Shown here: positions 1 to 8,979 of the stretch, one piece after another
Position numbering within the stretch: the stretch's first letter is position 1
Layout of the letters: each line of letters opens with the position of its first letter
DNA from: Aureisphaera galaxeae
Lineage (GTDB): Bacteria > Bacteroidota > Bacteroidia > Flavobacteriales > Flavobacteriaceae
Length of the DNA: 64,000 nucleotides
Direction of reading: 5' to 3'
Assembly (NCBI RefSeq): GCF_028561275.1
Contig: NZ_JAQQTF010000007.1
Coordinates: forward strand, 186,001-250,000
Notes under the pieces: model-generated
Told to the model about the DNA's origin: nothing
Databases searched by the model: none
What the model saw: the letters and a program-made list of their open reading frames with translations, nothing else
Made by a program: the position numbers and the translations under genes

Positions 1-250
1 ATGAGGGCATATTGTCTGCATTGGTCGTTGTGATGTTTGTCATTACGAACGAACCATCATCCTGTTGGAAGAAAATCTGAATGTTATTACTGGATACCGA
101 AACGATATCATCCAAGTGGTCTCCGTCCATATCTACCATCGTACGGCTATACGAACCGATAGTGGCAATGTTCTGTAAGGAAAAGGTAACTTCTTGCGCC
201 ATAAGGGGCAGGGCTGCTAAGAGAGCTCCTAATAAAATAGTTTTTTTCAT
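1..250 (-). CDS. Secreted FG-GAP/VCBS-repeat protein, N-terminal part only
   Basis: The reading frame starts at an ATG on the minus strand at 248-250 and runs off the left edge of the window, so only about 83 residues are visible. They begin with a classic signal peptide (MKKTILLGALLAALPLMA, then QE) and continue with a DxDGDxxDD calcium-loop motif, as in FG-GAP/VCBS integrin-like propeller blades. The mature protein is therefore likely an exported beta-propeller repeat protein. It lies 26 bp downstream of the diheme cytochrome-like lipoprotein gene on the same strand and is probably co-transcribed. The total length and any C-terminal sorting domain cannot be seen. Confidence 0.75.
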   Translation of the reverse strand, partial: MKKTILLGALLAALPLMAQEVTFSLQNIATIGSYSRTMVDMDGDHLDDIVSVSSNNIQIFFQQDDGSFVMTNITTTNADNMPS

Positions 251-276
251 GATTATTAGATTCAATAAGTGATAGG

Positions 277-1674
277 TTAATTACAAGTTTCAGTTAAGGA
301 ATTGATCCATTCCTCGATTAAAGCAACACCTTCTTCGTGTTGTATGGTTCTGCCCAATAAAGGCATTCTATATTGTTCTTCATTGGTCTCCAGCCTGAAA
401 AATAGAACGGAATCGCTCGGATCTCCAGGGGTTACAATTTTACTGTTATCATATCCCGGAATAGGAGTTTGAGGGGTGTCACAAACACCCATTAAGGTGG
501 GATCTGTGGTTTCGTCGAAAGCAAATCGGACGGCTCTGTAATTACAGTGGCCTTCATCGCTGTGGCAACTTGCACAATTAATGTCGAAATAGGAACGTAC
601 CCTTAGATCCAATGGTTGGGAAGTATCGTTGTAGTCTACAACACCATTAATGTCTGCAGGAACATTACCTTCTAAGTATCCCATATCGATCCATTTCTGG
701 ATTTGGTTCTGTGTACCATCAGAATAGGCATAATCCGAATCCAAACTCTGTGGCTTTGTACCAATAGGTGCATTTATAAAATTAGCCTTGTGGCAGGTAA
801 AGCACTGGCTGTCGGCCGGGATTCTATAGTTGGCGGATTTCTCCACACCATCCTGCAGCCATGTGATATCTACAAAACCTCCATCTCCAGAAGTATCTAA
901 ATCGGCCTCGTTCTGGGCCTCGTTCCAGATATAATCGGCGGTAATCCATCCATCCGATTTTTTAATGAGAAGACGAGTTTCAATAATTTTTGTGGTGTTT
1001 CCGGGAAGTACGTTCTCATAATAAAAGCTCTTTATAAGGACAGCACCTACAGGAAAGTCTAATAGCTCACTATCGCTTACATAGGAAGCACTTGTTCCCA
1101 TGGGCATCCAAACAAAACGCTTTTTAAGCGCATAATCGGTAAATAGGCTGCTTGTGGGTTTGTAAGGAAGTACCCCGTATACAGGTTCGTGATTGGCCAT
1201 ATTTCCATCGAAGAAATTGTAGTCGGATAGCTTTGCATAGGGCACAGCATCTAGATCCAAAACAACAGGGGAAATGGGTAGCACATTAATAGTTACCGTT
1301 TCGGTTTCACAGTTTTCACCATTTAAATCGCAAATGGTATACTGAAAGGTTACATTGCCAAAGAACGTATCGCTTGGGGTGTAACGCACAAGATCATCCT
1401 GGGTATTGGCAGGGGTGCCATTATCGAGAATGGTAGCCGAACCAGAGGTTGGGGCCGCTACACTTAAAATACCATCGGTAGGTACGTTATTGTCATTCGA
1501 AAAAATGGCAATGTCCACGGTAGCATTTTGGAACACTTCTGCTGTATCGGGTTGGGTGACGATGTTTAAAGGAACATAATCATCACCATCTCCTCCGTCA
1601 TCCTTGTTACAGCTAAAAACAAGGGCGGTAAGGGTTAATAAACCAAAGAATCGTAGGCAAATTCTTTTCATCAT
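277..1674 (-). CDS. SO2930-family diheme c-type cytochrome lipoprotein
   Basis: A 465-residue lipoprotein: signal peptide with lipobox VFSC (Cys22), an Asp-rich linker, and a region near residues 35-130 resembling an Ig/cadherin-like domain found in surface proteins ('DVTVxFxYTICD...'). The rest matches the family called SO2930/HNE_0200 diheme cytochrome, with the segment 'VPYAKLSDYNFF' and two c-type heme motifs, CFTCH at 291-295 and CASCH at 367-371. The expected location is the outer membrane or periplasm with covalently bound heme; the electron-transfer partner is unknown. The downstream propeller-repeat gene follows closely. Family assignment is by recognition of sequence patterns, not by a search. 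Confidence 0.8.
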   Translation of the reverse strand: MMKRICLRFFGLLTLTALVFSCNKDDGGDGDDYVPLNIVTQPDTAEVFQNATVDIAIFSNDNNVPTDGILSVAAPTSGSATILDNGTPANTQDDLVRYTPSDTFFGNVTFQYTICDLNGENCETETVTINVLPISPVVLDLDAVPYAKLSDYNFFDGNMANHEPVYGVLPYKPTSSLFTDYALKKRFVWMPMGTSASYVSDSELLDFPVGAVLIKSFYYENVLPGNTTKIIETRLLIKKSDGWITADYIWNEAQNEADLDTSGDGGFVDITWLQDGVEKSANYRIPADSQCFTCHKANFINAPIGTKPQSLDSDYAYSDGTQNQIQKWIDMGYLEGNVPADINGVVDYNDTSQPLDLRVRSYFDINCASCHSDEGHCNYRAVRFAFDETTDPTLMGVCDTPQTPIPGYDNSKIVTPGDPSDSVLFFRLETNEEQYRMPLLGRTIQHEEGVALIEEWINSLTETCN

Positions 1675-1699
1675 AACTCGTAAACAATTTTTTATTAAG

Positions 1700-1723
1700 G
1701 GGGGCTCTCTTTGAAGAACCCCC
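1700..1723 (-). promoter_or_regulatory. GC-rich hairpin between the DoxX and cytochrome genes
   Basis: Five G and five C bases flank a pyrimidine/purine-matched stem (about 10 bp with G-T wobbles, 4-base loop). On the minus strand it follows the DoxX gene and precedes the cytochrome start by about 25 bp. No T-run follows on either strand, so it may be a weak terminator or mRNA-stabilising stem rather than a standard intrinsic terminator. Confidence 0.35.
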
Positions 1724-1778
1724 TAAATGTACTAAAAACTTTTGTTTACAAGCCTTTACCGCGATCTTTGTGGGAATT

Positions 1779-2180
1779 TTATGAGAAAAGTGGGCGGTAA
1801 TGATCCCAGTTTTTATACATGAGATAGGCGTTTAGTACGGCTACTAAAATGGCAGGACCAATATTTGGGAGATTTACAAATGCGTGAAACAATACAATAT
1901 TTATGGAAATTGGGACCAGCATCACCAAGGCAAATGGCACCCATTTTTTAAGGACCAAAAGCAAACCTACCACGACTTCGGTAAGCCCAACCAGATGCAT
2001 AATGTATCCTTTACCAGAAACCTCTTCAGGGCCAGAATAGCGAAGGGCGTTGAATAAATGTTCCGCTTCCGGGAATCCGGTAAAATTGAAGTCCTGTAGG
2101 AACCAGAAGAATTTGTTGAAACCAAAGAGCAAGAGCATAAGCCCAAGTCCTACGCGTAGAATAATGTGAAAGATTTTCAT
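1779..2180 (-). CDS. DoxX-like small membrane protein
   Basis: A 133-residue protein with about four hydrophobic segments: residues 5-22, around 50-70, 75-95 and 100-120. The opening 'RVGLGLMLLLFGFNKFFWF' and the mid-protein 'GLTEVVVGLLLVLKKWVPFALVMLVP' are typical of DoxX/DoxD-like membrane proteins of Bacteroidetes. The biochemical role of this group is not settled. A second DoxX-like gene lies at 6552-6905. It is separated from asd upstream by about 70 bp and may be read from the same minus-strand transcript. Confidence 0.75.
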   Translation of the reverse strand: MKIFHIILRVGLGLMLLLFGFNKFFWFLQDFNFTGFPEAEHLFNALRYSGPEEVSGKGYIMHLVGLTEVVVGLLLVLKKWVPFALVMLVPISINIVLFHAFVNLPNIGPAILVAVLNAYLMYKNWDHYRPLFS

Positions 2181-2247
2181 TGTTGTTTTTTGAAATGGTT
2201 ATGCGCTTTTAGACGCGGCATTTCGAAAACACTTACACAACAGCGGT

Positions 2248-3237
2248 TTACACCAGTTCGTGATGCAATAAATATTCGGCAATCTGAATGGCATTGGTAG
2301 CGGCACCTTTCCGAAGGTTATCACTTACCACCCAAAGATTAAGGGTGTTGGGTTGTGTTTCGTCCCTGCGCAATCTACCCACAAATACCTCATCTTTTTC
2401 ATGCGCATAAATGGGCATGGGATAGGTGTTGGTGTCTGGATTGTCCTGAACTGTTACCCCAGGAGTCGCGTGTAGAATCTTACGGACTTCCTTTAGATCG
2501 AAGTCATTCCTGAACTCTACATTCACCGCTTCACTATGCCCACCCGCCGTAGGAATACGTACGGCAGTGGCCGAAACGGAAAAAGTTCTGTCGTCCAATA
2601 TTTTTTGAGGTTCTCGCGCCAATTTCATTTCTTCCTTGGTATATCCATTCTCTTCAAAAACATCGCAATGCGGAAGCGCGTTTTTGTGAATGGGATAGGG
2701 ATAGGCCATTTCCCCGCGTTGTCCAGTGATTTCATTCTCCAATTGCTTTACAGCCTTTACCCCTGTACCGGAAACCGATTGATAGGTAGAAACCACAACG
2801 CGTTTCATCTGATATTTTTTATGAAGGGGAGCCAAAGCCATCACCATTTGTATGGTAGAACAATTAGGGTTAGCTATGATCTTATCGTCTTTGGTAAGTA
2901 CGTTGGCATTAATTTCGGGAACCACAAGTTTTTTGTTGGGATCCATACGCCAAGCGGAAGAATTATCGATAACCGTTGTACCTGCTTCCGCGAACTTAGG
3001 TGCCCATTCTAAAGAAGTACTTCCCCCAGCGGAAAAAATAGCGATATCCGGTTTTGCGTCTACCGCATCCTGCATACCAATAATTTTGTGGAGTTTTCCT
3101 TTAAATAGAATTTCACGACCTACAGATCGTTGGGAAGCAACGGGTAGCATTTCCTTGATCGGGAAATGCCGCTCTTCCAATAATTTCAACATTACACTGC
3201 CTACCATCCCGGTGGCACCTATTACAGCTACTCTCAT
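2248..3237 (-). CDS. asd: Aspartate-semialdehyde dehydrogenase
   Basis: Converts L-aspartyl-4-phosphate to aspartate semialdehyde with NADPH, the branch point to lysine/diaminopimelate, threonine and methionine. The N-terminal Rossmann motif GATGMVG, the active-site Cys in NPNCST (residue 133 counted from the upstream TTG at 3258, 126 from the start chosen here) and the C-terminal 'GGHSE' region are all present. I chose the ATG at 3237 because a perfect -7 element (TACATTTG, 3263 down to 3256) overlaps the upstream in-frame starts at 3258 and 3255, so they would lie at or before the transcription start. The resulting 329-residue length fits the family. Confidence 0.95.
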   Translation of the reverse strand: MRVAVIGATGMVGSVMLKLLEERHFPIKEMLPVASQRSVGREILFKGKLHKIIGMQDAVDAKPDIAIFSAGGSTSLEWAPKFAEAGTTVIDNSSAWRMDPNKKLVVPEINANVLTKDDKIIANPNCSTIQMVMALAPLHKKYQMKRVVVSTYQSVSGTGVKAVKQLENEITGQRGEMAYPYPIHKNALPHCDVFEENGYTKEEMKLAREPQKILDDRTFSVSATAVRIPTAGGHSEAVNVEFRNDFDLKEVRKILHATPGVTVQDNPDTNTYPMPIYAHEKDEVFVGRLRRDETQPNTLNLWVVSDNLRKGAATNAIQIAEYLLHHELV

Positions 3238-3255
3238 TTCAGGTCTGTTTTCCAT

Positions 3256-3263
3256 CAAATGTA
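3256..3263 (-). promoter_or_regulatory. -7 promoter element of asd
   Basis: TACATTTG read on the minus strand matches the Bacteroidetes TAnnTTTG element. It places the asd transcript start near 3250 and supports the ATG at 3237. No well-spaced TTG upstream element is obvious. Confidence 0.55.
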
Positions 3264-3306
3264 AATGTTTATGAAATTGGCCTGTAAAATTACAACGAAA
3301 AAAAAG

Positions 3307-3332
3307 ACCATCCTGTCGAAAAACAGGATGGT
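3307..3332 (-). terminator. Intrinsic terminator of mscL
   Basis: A perfect 10-bp inverted repeat (ACCATCCTGT / ACAGGATGGT) with a 6-base loop. On the minus strand it is followed by eight T residues interrupted by one leading C, immediately downstream of mscL and upstream of the asd promoter. Confidence 0.85.
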
Positions 3333-3369
3333 TTTGTTAAAATGTATAGTGTAGCGGTCGCTTTGTGTC

Positions 3370-3777
3370 TTATTTCTTTAATGCATCACGGATTTCCGTA
3401 AGCAAATCAATCTCAGACGGTCCTGGGTCTGGAGCTGGAGCTTCCTCTTTCTTCTTCTTTGTTTTGTTGTATGCCTTAACGATCATGAACAACACAAATC
3501 CAACAATGACTAAATTGATGAGCGCGTTTACCCATTTACCCCATAAAATAGCATTTTCTGGAGTGGTTACCGTACCGTCTTCAGCGACTACGGCATCGGA
3601 TAGAACAACTTTCAATTCCGAAAAGTCCATTCCTCCGGTAAAATGTCCGATAACAGGCATCATAATGTCATTGGTAAATCCTGAAACAACGCCACCTATA
3701 GCTCCGGCTAAAATAACGGCCACGGCTAGATCGATGACATTACCCGTCATGATAAATTCTTTGAATTCTTTAAGCAT
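3370..3777 (-). CDS. mscL: Large-conductance mechanosensitive channel MscL
   Basis: A 135-residue homopentameric inner-membrane channel that opens on hypo-osmotic shock. The N-terminal amphipathic helix 'MLKEFKEFIMTGNVIDLAVAV', the pore-lining TM1 with the small-residue pattern AVILAGAIGGVV and the 'NDIMMPVIG' loop are diagnostic. A second TM ('WVNALINLVIVGFVLFMIVKAYN') and a charged cytoplasmic helix follow. I started at the ATG at 3777; an upstream in-frame start at 3825 would add 16 residues that do not resemble MscL. The gene has its own terminator downstream. Confidence 0.95.
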   Translation of the reverse strand: MLKEFKEFIMTGNVIDLAVAVILAGAIGGVVSGFTNDIMMPVIGHFTGGMDFSELKVVLSDAVVAEDGTVTTPENAILWGKWVNALINLVIVGFVLFMIVKAYNKTKKKKEEAPAPDPGPSEIDLLTEIRDALKK

Positions 3778-3856
3778 TTCTGATTGGTTTTGAGGGTTAA
3801 TAACTCCCAAATTACACAAAAGCAATAGCTTTCACAAAAAACTGTAAGAATTATCC

Positions 3857-4969
3857 TTAGGGTTTTCGACAAACAACCCGCTTTACTCTTTGAGAGATAG
3901 CTGTTAATAATTCATAGGAAATACTGCCCATACTTTCGGCCAATTGCGAGGCAGTCTGATCGGCTCCCACAACGATTACCTCATCGCCTTCCTTACACTC
4001 TATTCCCGTGATATCGACCATGAGCATATCCATACAAACGTTTCCAATAATAGGTGCTTTTTGTCCATGAACCAGTACCGATCCGACACCATTTCCTAAT
4101 TTTCGGGAGATGCCATCCGCATGGCCAATAGGAATGGTAGCTGTCTTGGCGTAGTGCGTTGCCGTAAAGGCGCGATTGTAACCCACGGTTTCCCCAGGCT
4201 CTATCATATGTATTTGAGAGATGATACTTTTTAAGCGAGCCACAGGCTTTAGTTTGGCATCATATTCTTCAGTATTACCATAGCCATAAAGTCCAATGCC
4301 TGTGCGGACCATATCGAATTGTGCTTCGGGGTAATTAAGAATGGCCGAAGTGTTGCTTTGGTGTAGCATAGGAGCGTATCCAAGTCGTTCGGTCATATCG
4401 GCTGCGATCTTTTTGAAATTTTCAATCTGGCCCAAGGTGAATTCCTTCTCGCCCATATCTTCGCTGGCCGCCAAGTGAGAGAATAGGGATTTCACTTTAA
4501 TTGAAGTGGTTTCATTCAATCGTTCTTCGATCCAAGAAGTGTCACTTTCCCAGAAGCCCAAACGGTTCAATCCTGTATTGAATTTTATATGAACGGGATA
4601 GTCCTTCTGCTTTTTTTCTTCAGCAACAGCCACAAATGATCGGAATATACGTGCGCTGTACAGGGCAGGTTCCAGACAGCGATCTATTAAGATTTCAAAA
4701 TTGATGGGTTGCGGATGCAATACCAATATGGGTTGTGTAATCCCCGCATCACGCAAGGCTAACCCTTCCTTTACATAGGCTACGGCAAAATAATCGACCC
4801 CCAGGTTTACCAATTCCTTGGCCACTTCGGAAGCATCACTACCGTAACCAAAGGCTTTAACCACTCCCATGACCTTGGTATCGGATTGTAAGTGGGAAGT
4901 AAGGTAGTTGTAGTTGTGCGCAAGTGCGTCCAGATGAATTTCGAGAACGGTTTCTTGGGTCTTACTCAT
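3857..4969 (-). CDS. alr: Alanine racemase
   Basis: A PLP-dependent racemase making D-alanine for peptidoglycan. Lys38 in VVKAFGYGS is the PLP-binding lysine. The second catalytic tyrosine is in TVGYNRAF and the conserved CMDMLMVD segment follows. Its 370-residue length is normal for the fold-type III enzyme. It sits 15 bp downstream of tdk on the same strand, so the two are probably co-transcribed. The start 'MSKTQETVLEIHLDALAHNY' fits the family N-terminus. Confidence 0.95.
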   Translation of the reverse strand: MSKTQETVLEIHLDALAHNYNYLTSHLQSDTKVMGVVKAFGYGSDASEVAKELVNLGVDYFAVAYVKEGLALRDAGITQPILVLHPQPINFEILIDRCLEPALYSARIFRSFVAVAEEKKQKDYPVHIKFNTGLNRLGFWESDTSWIEERLNETTSIKVKSLFSHLAASEDMGEKEFTLGQIENFKKIAADMTERLGYAPMLHQSNTSAILNYPEAQFDMVRTGIGLYGYGNTEEYDAKLKPVARLKSIISQIHMIEPGETVGYNRAFTATHYAKTATIPIGHADGISRKLGNGVGSVLVHGQKAPIIGNVCMDMLMVDITGIECKEGDEVIVVGADQTASQLAESMGSISYELLTAISQRVKRVVCRKP

Positions 4970-4984
4970 AAAAGGGAAAGGGTC

Positions 4985-5626
4985 TTATTGGGCTCTTTTT
5001 TTAGGTGTCACCTGTTCGGGATCCTTCACATCCATTTTTCGAACTTTTTCACGCAATTGTGCTTTGTAAAAGGCAGCGCGGCTCAGTGGCTCGTATTCGT
5101 CGGTTTCACCCAATAGCACAAGGTCATCACTTTTTGCTTTTCGGTAGCTGTAGTTGGCAAGATTCCCGGTTCTAGTACATACGGCGTGTACCTTGGTAAC
5201 ATATTCTGCGGTGGCCATTAATGCAGGCATCGGCCCAAATGGATTGCCTTTGTAGTCCATATCCAACCCCGCAACGATGACACGCAGCCCTTGATTGGCA
5301 AGGTCGTTACACACTTTTACGATTTCGTCATCAAAAAATTGAGCCTCGTCTATACCTACGACGTCGCAACCATCGGCCAAAATGGGAATATTGGCTGCCG
5401 CAGGAACGGGCGTAGAGCGTATTTCGTTACTATCGTGAGAGACTACCTTGTCATCGTCGTAGCGAACATCGACAGCAGGCTTAAAAATTTCCACCTTTTG
5501 TCGGGCAAATTGTGCCCGTTTCAGTCTACGGATGAGTTCTTCTGTTTTTCCCGAAAACATCGAGCCACAAATCACTTCAATCCACCCAAATTGCTCTTTT
5601 TGGTTTACAGTATTTTCGAGAAACAT
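4985..5626 (-). CDS. tdk: Thymidine kinase
   Basis: Phosphorylates thymidine in pyrimidine salvage. The P-loop [15 protein letters not shown] (type II, TK1-like), the Walker B-like '[10 protein letters not shown]', and the thymidine-binding lasso region '[21 protein letters not shown]' are seen. Length is 213 residues. Not all four zinc-binding cysteines of the E. coli enzyme are evident, as in some family members. It is the first gene of a probable tdk-alr unit, divergent from the gene at 5727. Confidence 0.95.
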   Translation of the reverse strand: MFLENTVNQKEQFGWIEVICGSMFSGKTEELIRRLKRAQFARQKVEIFKPAVDVRYDDDKVVSHDSNEIRSTPVPAAANIPILADGCDVVGIDEAQFFDDEIVKVCNDLANQGLRVIVAGLDMDYKGNPFGPMPALMATAEYVTKVHAVCTRTGNLANYSYRKAKSDDLVLLGETDEYEPLSRAAFYKAQLREKVRKMDVKDPEQVTPKKRAQ

Positions 5627-5726
5627 AACTTACTTTCAGAATAAAACGTAAAACTTTGACGTTTACGTAAAGGATGCGTAAATTTAACAAAACAAAAAAT
5701 AGGAAGGCACTTTAATTGGAAAAGTT

Positions 5727-6527
5727 ATGAAGAAGAAACTTCGGTCACAGATAAAGGATTTAGCCACACAGATCCTTTCCGAAAATTCCGAAAACAATAC
5801 TCGAAAAATGAAACAACTGGCACGGGAGCTTTTCGAGAAGCTCACAGTGTTGGAGTATGTGGAAGTTCAGTTGTTAGGCGATGTGGATGAAGAGGCAGAA
5901 GAGCAGTCTTTGGACTCCAAGAGCTACCGTGAGAACAATTGGTTTAAAGAACCAGAGCCAGTTCCACAGCCAGAGCACAAAGAAGAGTTGGTAGAACCCG
6001 CCATAGAAAAGATCAAGGATATCGTGGCACAAATGCCCGAAGAGACCCAAAGTGTAGATGCGCTTTTGGAGGAAGTCCTTCCCAAAAAGGAATTCAATAA
6101 AAATGATTTGGAAGAGTTTGCTTCTTCCTATCAGGAAATGCCGGTTTTTGAACGTAAGGAAGAAAACAATGTGGCTACCGAGGTAAAGCTTACCATAGAA
6201 ACCACAACGGAAGAAGAACCTGAGCCGGAGATGGAGTTAGAGGAAAAGGTGACTGCGAACGATGTAGAACGTCCCAAATCTATTAACGATGCGGTTGGCA
6301 AAGGCCTTCAGATTGGACTGAATGATCGTTTGGCCTTCGTGAAACACCTTTTCGATGGTAAAAGCGAAGACTATACCCGAGTACTATCACAAATAAGTAC
6401 GTTTGGTACATTCGAAGAGGCCGAAACCTTCATCAAAGGAAAAGTAAAACCCGATTACAATTATTGGCTCCATAAGGACGATGTTTCCAAACGTTTTATG
6501 AAGATCGTGGAGCAGAGCTTCAATTAA
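5727..6527 (+). CDS. Conserved acidic hypothetical protein
   Basis: A 266-residue soluble protein without signal peptide. It has a basic helical N-terminus (about residues 1-50), a long low-complexity acidic middle rich in Glu and Pro (about 65-180) and a globular C-terminal block 'SINDAVGKGLQIGLNDRLAFVKHLFDGKSEDYTRVLSQI' to the end. The C-terminal block reads as the conserved part and the acidic stretch as a linker. I do not recognise a named family. It is followed after 24 bp by a DoxX-like gene and then rsmI on the same strand. Confidence 0.7.
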   Translation: MKKKLRSQIKDLATQILSENSENNTRKMKQLARELFEKLTVLEYVEVQLLGDVDEEAEEQSLDSKSYRENNWFKEPEPVPQPEHKEELVEPAIEKIKDIVAQMPEETQSVDALLEEVLPKKEFNKNDLEEFASSYQEMPVFERKEENNVATEVKLTIETTTEEEPEPEMELEEKVTANDVERPKSINDAVGKGLQIGLNDRLAFVKHLFDGKSEDYTRVLSQISTFGTFEEAETFIKGKVKPDYNYWLHKDDVSKRFMKIVEQSFN

Positions 6528-6551
6528 TTGAAATCTACATAACCAACCCAA

Positions 6552-6905
6552 ATGAAACTGCAAAAGACCATTTATTGGATTGCAACAGTGCTGCTTTGTG
6601 GCGTCATGTTGTATTCCGCATCCATGTATTTCACCAAGACCGAAATGGTGAAGGGATTTTACGAACGTTTAGGATATCCAACTTATTTGGTAATACCTCT
6701 TGCCGTTGCTAAAGTTCTGGGAGTCATTATGGTCTTGTGGCGAAAAAGCAAATGGCTAACCGAATGGGCGTATGCAGGATTCTTCTTCGATCTTGTATTG
6801 GCTTTTTTTGCACATTACGTCTTGGGCGATGATGTCACCTTTACGCTTGCTGCCGTTGTCTTTTTATTGCTTTCCTATTTCTTCGGAAAGGAGGTCCGAC
6901 ACTAA
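6552..6905 (+). CDS. DoxX family membrane protein
   Basis: A 117-residue protein with four predicted membrane segments: about 7-26, 44-62, 70-88 and 94-112. The motif 'YLVIPLAVAKVLGVIMVLWRK' resembles the central part of DoxX-like proteins. Function unknown. Its stop codon is 3 bp before the rsmI start, so the two are almost certainly translated from one message. It is more distant from the DoxX-like protein at 1779-2180 than two copies of a recent duplication would be. Confidence 0.75.
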   Translation: MKLQKTIYWIATVLLCGVMLYSASMYFTKTEMVKGFYERLGYPTYLVIPLAVAKVLGVIMVLWRKSKWLTEWAYAGFFFDLVLAFFAHYVLGDDVTFTLAAVVFLLLSYFFGKEVRH

Positions 6906-6908
6906 CGC

Positions 6909-7577
6909 ATGGGAAAATTATATCTGGTACCTACGCCCATTGGGAATTTGAAGGACATGACCTTTCGTGCCGTTGAGGTGCTGAAGGAAGTAGATTTCAT
7001 CTTGGCCGAAGATACCCGGACCAGTGGAAAGCTACTGAAGCATTTTGAAATTGCTACCCCTATGCATTCCCACCACATGCACAACGAACATAAAACCGTG
7101 CACGGCATTGTAGATCGTATTATGAGAGGCGAATCCGTAGCGCTTATTAGCGATGCTGGGACTCCAGCTATTAGTGATCCGGGGTTTTTGTTAACGCGTG
7201 CCTGTGTAGAAGCCGAAATTGAAGTGGATTGTTTGCCCGGCGCCACTGCTTTCGTACCTGCATTGGTGAATAGTGGGCTCCCCAACGACCGATTTGTTTT
7301 TGAAGGATTCCTTCCCGTGAAGAAAGGACGACAAACCCGATTGCAACTGTTGGCCGAGGAAACCCGTACTATGATCTTTTACGAATCCCCACATAAATTA
7401 TTGAAGACCCTTTCCCATTTTTCGGAATACTTCGGAGCCGATCGAAAGGTGTCGGTATCTCGAGAACTCACCAAACTGCACGAAGAAACCATTCGCGGAT
7501 CGATCACCGAAGTGATGGCTCATTTTGAAAAGAAAGCGCCGAAAGGGGAATTGGTTATTATAGTAGCGGGAAAATAG
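6909..7577 (+). CDS. rsmI: 16S rRNA (cytidine-1402 2'-O)-methyltransferase RsmI
   Basis: An SAM-dependent methyltransferase of the tetrapyrrole-methylase fold that modifies C1402 in the ribosomal P site. The N-terminal VPTPIGNLKDMTFRAVEVL, the AEDTRTS motif, 'ALISDAGTPAISDPG' and 'PGATAFVPALVNSGLP' are all typical. At 222 residues it is shorter than the E. coli protein (about 286): it ends after the catalytic fold, lacking the extra C-terminal part. Confidence 0.95.
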   Translation: MGKLYLVPTPIGNLKDMTFRAVEVLKEVDFILAEDTRTSGKLLKHFEIATPMHSHHMHNEHKTVHGIVDRIMRGESVALISDAGTPAISDPGFLLTRACVEAEIEVDCLPGATAFVPALVNSGLPNDRFVFEGFLPVKKGRQTRLQLLAEETRTMIFYESPHKLLKTLSHFSEYFGADRKVSVSRELTKLHEETIRGSITEVMAHFEKKAPKGELVIIVAGK

Positions 7578-7589
7578 TCCGATGTTCCA

Positions 7590-8063
7590 TTAAGCCCGTT
7601 CCACCTTACAATTAAAACAGCCCGGTCCTGCATTGTGTACATGAATGTAGTCGATCTCAGTATTGGAGAACAGTTCTTTTATGGCTTCCGAAATGGTTGC
7701 TCCCTCCACGGTCAAAGCTCCTTCCATATCACCAGACGAATTGTATCCTCTTACGGAAAGGGTTCGATGCTCCAGCATTTTCGGAATTTCATTTACTCTT
7801 AAATGTGACTCCCTAGCATTTTTTCTCACAAAGACAGGGCCTTTGCTTCGATAAGCAGAGGTGGCTGCATGGTGATCGTAGGAAAATAGAATGACCTCTT
7901 CGCCTATTTCGGCATCCTGTAAACTTACACGACAGGGAAAGCCTGGGTTGTGGGTTACTTTTTGCCGCGTGGCATGCATTTTTGCCAAGGCAGCATCGTC
8001 CAGTTCGAAGAGATGGGCTATGTTTTCTTTGGAAATGGGAATGATTTTGAAATCGGTTTTCAT
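7590..8063 (-). CDS. DUF1203 family protein
   Basis: A 157-residue soluble protein. 'NPGFPCRVSLQDAEIGEEVILF' and the C-terminal 'YIHVHNAGPGCFNCKVER' are hallmarks of the DUF1203 family, whose function is unknown. It ends 12 bp from the convergent rsmI gene. The upstream Ada-like gene lies on the same strand with a 72-bp gap. Confidence 0.85.
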   Translation of the reverse strand: MKTDFKIIPISKENIAHLFELDDAALAKMHATRQKVTHNPGFPCRVSLQDAEIGEEVILFSYDHHAATSAYRSKGPVFVRKNARESHLRVNEIPKMLEHRTLSVRGYNSSGDMEGALTVEGATISEAIKELFSNTEIDYIHVHNAGPGCFNCKVERA

Positions 8064-8135
8064 GGTATCTGTTTTTTAGTATTTGATACCAAGATAGAGC
8101 ACGTATTGCTCCCAGGAAACCCGATTCTTGCTCAG

Positions 8136-8978
8136 TTAGATGGATACACGTGCCGCTTCCCATCCCACAATGGCTGCCTTTCTTGGACTTCCCCAACGAT
8201 ATTGACCCAGATCGCCTGTAGCACGAATGACTCTATGGCAAGGAATGAGATAAGCGATAGGGTTTTTACCAATGGCTGTTCCCACAGCACGGGTTGCTCC
8301 GGGAGAGTCCATTTGGGCTGCCACAGTGCCGTAGCTGGAGAGTTTTCCCTCAGGAATTTTTAAGAGCGACTCCCACACCTTGAGTTGAAATTCGGTTCCT
8401 TTCAAGTGTAGTTTTATTTCTGAAAGGGAGGTTTTCCCTTTGGAAAATATAGCAAGTCCGTTTTCAATATGTGGATGCCTTTCGGCATGGAACGTGGCCA
8501 TAGGGAATAGGGCTTTCAAACGTATCAATTCTTCTTTTTCGTCTTGGAAGAACGACAAATGACAAATTCCTTTATCGGTAGCTGCGACCATGGCCTTGCC
8601 AAAGGGAGTTTGTTTTACGGTATGGTATATGGAAAGCAGTCTGCCTCCATTTTTATACTCCCCCGGGGTCATTCCTTCAATGGAAACAAACAAATCGTGC
8701 AAACGACCTGTACCGGACAACCCAGTTTCAAAAGAGGCGTCCATAATGGTACTGGTTCCATCGTCTAAAATGGATTTGGCGTGCTCGAGACTTAGGTATT
8801 GCAAGAATTTCTTTGGGGAAACCCCGGCCCAATCCTTAAAGGTTCTCTGAAAATGATAGGGACTAAGATGTACCTGATCGGCAATTTCAGCTAGGCTCGG
8901 CTGTTTCTTGAAATTATCCTGAATAAAGGTTATGGCCTTCGCAATTCGGTCGTAATCCAATGACTTTTGAGTTTCCAT
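8136..8978 (-). CDS. AraC-type regulator / O6-methylguanine-DNA methyltransferase fusion (Ada-like)
   Basis: A 280-residue fusion. Residues 1-115 form an AraC double helix-turn-helix ('SLAEIADQVHLSPYHFQRTFK'). Residues about 190-275 are the suicide alkyltransferase with the acceptor Cys247 in PCHRV. Compared with E. coli Ada it lacks the N-terminal zinc/methylphosphotriester domain, so it cannot sense phosphotriester damage in the E. coli way. Likely roles are repair of O6-alkylguanine and DNA-damage-linked transcription control. It is divergent from a uracil-DNA glycosylase-like gene. The intervening region contains direct repeats that could be its own binding sites. Confidence 0.9.
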   Translation of the reverse strand: METQKSLDYDRIAKAITFIQDNFKKQPSLAEIADQVHLSPYHFQRTFKDWAGVSPKKFLQYLSLEHAKSILDDGTSTIMDASFETGLSGTGRLHDLFVSIEGMTPGEYKNGGRLLSIYHTVKQTPFGKAMVAATDKGICHLSFFQDEKEELIRLKALFPMATFHAERHPHIENGLAIFSKGKTSLSEIKLHLKGTEFQLKVWESLLKIPEGKLSSYGTVAAQMDSPGATRAVGTAIGKNPIAYLIPCHRVIRATGDLGQYRWGSPRKAAIVGWEAARVSI

Positions 8979-8979
8979 G

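Noticed and set aside
8064-8090. GGTATC/GATACC inverted repeat between DUF1203 and Ada-like genes
   Set aside because: Only 6 bp with a 15-base loop and no T-run following in a useful direction; not strong enough to call a terminator or operator.
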